A stretch of DNA of 21,335 nt, from NCBI GenBank assembly GCA_012799795.1, contig JAAZKO010000023.1:1-21335 (forward strand). The letters run 5' to 3'. Source of the stretch: Minisyncoccota bacterium (GTDB taxonomy: Bacteria > Patescibacteriota > Microgenomatia > UBA1400 > PJMF01). The notes under the pieces were generated by a model. The model did no database searches, had not been told where the DNA came from, and saw only the letters and a list, made by a program, of their open reading frames with translations. Below are positions 20,370-21,335 of the stretch, piece by piece. The first letter of the stretch is position 1. Each line of letters opens with the position of its first letter. The translations under genes were made by a program, and so were the position numbers.

Positions 20370-21335
20370 CAAATCAAGCTCTTTATTTTTTTCGCCTTTT
20401 TTTCTTTTTGTTTTGTCTAGTTTTTTTTTGGATTGGCGAGGGTCTTTACTCAAAGCTAAAAAGATAAAAACAATAGCAATAATAATCAATAAGCCAGCTA
20501 AAGCTAAATACTGCCAATTAAAATTGTTAGAAAAGTTATTTAAAGAAACAGACAGTTTAGCAAAAATATTAGCAAAAATAGTCGGAGAACTTTTTTCAAC
20601 AGCTTCTTCGCCTTGTTTTGCTTGGTTTACTTCGGCAGCTGTTGTTTCTTCAGTGGCAGAGCTAGTTGCCAGCTCTTCCTCTGTTTTTTGGGCAACCGTG
20701 GGGCCAGTTGCAGTAGGACTTAATTGTTTAATAATTGTTTGCTCATCCTCAAGACCGATACCTTTTTTCTCAATAAGCTCAGTACTTTTTACTACATCAG
20801 CTGCTTCGCAAGTGGGACTTTCAGGATTGCTCGCTAAACGGCAACGACCTTGGTAACAACGATAGTCAGCCATGCAATCACGATTTGTGTTGCACCCATG
20901 ATTGCAGGCATAGGTGGTCAGATCATAGACCTCACTGGGTAAAAATGGTCCTTGAGTGATGATGTTTGTGTCGGCGATTTGAGTGCTAACCCCAGCTACA
21001 GCCCCCAAACTTTGTACTTCACTGATCAGCTTTTCATTAAAACAGTATTGGTTTTGCGGATTGCTTTGCAAAAGACAGCGAGCATTAATACAGCTTAAAC
21101 CATCTAAACAATTGGAGCCTTGTTCGGTTTGGATGCATGAATCTTGACAGTCTAAACGACGACTTTGTTCTTGATTGCAATAATTCAAATACAATTTAGG
21201 TCCAAAAACAAATTCTCCAGTTTGATCATTGTATAGTCGGAAATAATAGTTTTGATCAGCTAAGAAATTTAGTGTTTGCCCCCTAACGTTTTGGGAAAAA
21301 CCAATAAATCCAGTCAAATCAATAATGGCATAATC
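20367..21335 (-). CDS. Cys-rich single-pass membrane protein with two six-Cys modules, 5'-truncated by window edge
   Basis: The frame stays open to the right edge, so the true start is outside. The TTG at 21317 is probably not the start. The visible part holds two six-Cys modules with matching spacing: C-x3-C-x8-C-x5-C-x4-C-x10-C (codons about 21042-21149) and C-x3-C-x5-C-x5-C-x4-C-x10-C (about 20808-20906). Both include a C..G/A.C(R/L)L..NP core. A Thr/Glu/Ala-rich linker follows, then one membrane helix (about 20448-20510, LALAGLLIIIAIVFIFLAL) and a Lys-rich cytoplasmic tail. The Cys modules are expected to be disulfide-bonded outside the cell. I do not recognise a named family; the pattern recalls small Dickkopf-like Cys-rich folds. 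The function is unknown. The TGA stop overlaps the secE promoter. Confidence 0.78.
   Translation of the reverse strand, partial: DYAIIDLTGFIGFSQNVRGQTLNFLADQNYYFRLYNDQTGEFVFGPKLYLNYCNQEQSRRLDCQDSCIQTEQGSNCLDGLSCINARCLLQSNPQNQYCFNEKLISEVQSLGAVAGVSTQIADTNIITQGPFLPSEVYDLTTYACNHGCNTNRDCMADYRCYQGRCRLASNPESPTCEAADVVKSTELIEKKGIGLEDEQTIIKQLSPTATGPTVAQKTEEELATSSATEETTAAEVNQAKQGEEAVEKSSPTIFANIFAKLSVSLNNFSNNFNWQYLALAGLLIIIAIVFIFLALSKDPRQSKKKLDKTKRKKGEKNKELDL

Noticed and set aside
20353..20370. GTG at 20370 as secE start
   Set aside because: It overlaps the previous gene's stop and the -10 element. The conserved SecE protein fits the ATG at 20352.
1..21335. Recoded TGA (Gly) as in Gracilibacteria/Absconditabacteria
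   Set aside because: TGA ends murD, the MreB-like gene and the Cys-rich gene at the expected family ends, and no in-frame TGA interrupts conserved genes.
1..21335. CRISPR array or insertion sequence
   Set aside because: No spaced direct repeats, terminal inverted repeats or transposase-like frames were seen.

Overview
The window looks like a chromosomal segment of an uncultivated Patescibacteria (Candidate Phyla Radiation, CPR) bacterium. The reasons are low GC with short intergenic gaps, a ThrRS without its TGS domain, a MurF without its N-terminal domain, a DUF2207 protein with a poly-Gly tail, PEGA and LamG/DUF2341 surface proteins, and lysine-rich extensions on translation proteins. TGA is used as a stop in several genes (mreB-like, murD, the Cys-rich gene), so this is not one of the TGA=Gly lineages. 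Ribosomal protein L1 is present, which argues against the Parcubacteria groups that lack it. No mobile element, CRISPR array or phage gene was seen.

Layout. 1-1101: 3' part of an ABC transporter permease (FtsX/MacB type), plus strand. 1119-4892: large secreted DUF2341 + 4xLamG protein, minus. 4961-5159: tRNA-Arg(CCU) and tRNA-Pro(CGG), minus. 5189-6700: membrane-anchored PEGA/beta-propeller protein, minus, divergent from a degenerate MreB-like gene at 6774-7901. 7882-10771: murD-murF, minus. 10841-11701: WecG/TagA-type glycosyltransferase, plus. 11724-12008: small excisionase-type HTH protein, minus. 12392-13370: rplJ-rplL with an L10 leader RNA and a terminator, minus. 13602-15803: DUF2207 membrane protein, plus. 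15835-18037: thrS with an attenuator leader, plus. 18038-20352: secE-nusG-rplK-rplA, minus. 20367 to the right edge: a Cys-rich single-pass membrane protein, minus, open at its 5' end.

The window joins two themes. The left half is cell envelope: peptidoglycan precursor ligases, an actin-like protein, a glycosyltransferase, surface lectin-like proteins and an export-type permease. The right half is translation and secretion: the secE-nusG-rplKAJL neighbourhood, here split by inverted thrS and DUF2207 genes.

The most notable signal is upstream of thrS. An extended -10 promoter lies 8 nt before a 13-codon ORF encoding MLNIISTTNTTSP (four Thr codons). This ORF is followed by three mutually exclusive RNA pairings ending in an intrinsic terminator. 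It reads as a complete ribosome-mediated transcription attenuator controlling threonyl-tRNA synthetase, analogous to pheM-pheST of E. coli, with a leader peptide that is itself probably translated leaderlessly. The same promoter-to-ATG geometry (about 7-9 nt) recurs at murD, the glycosyltransferase, secE, DUF2207 and possibly the MreB-like gene, suggesting widespread leaderless translation beside Shine-Dalgarno-led ribosomal protein genes.
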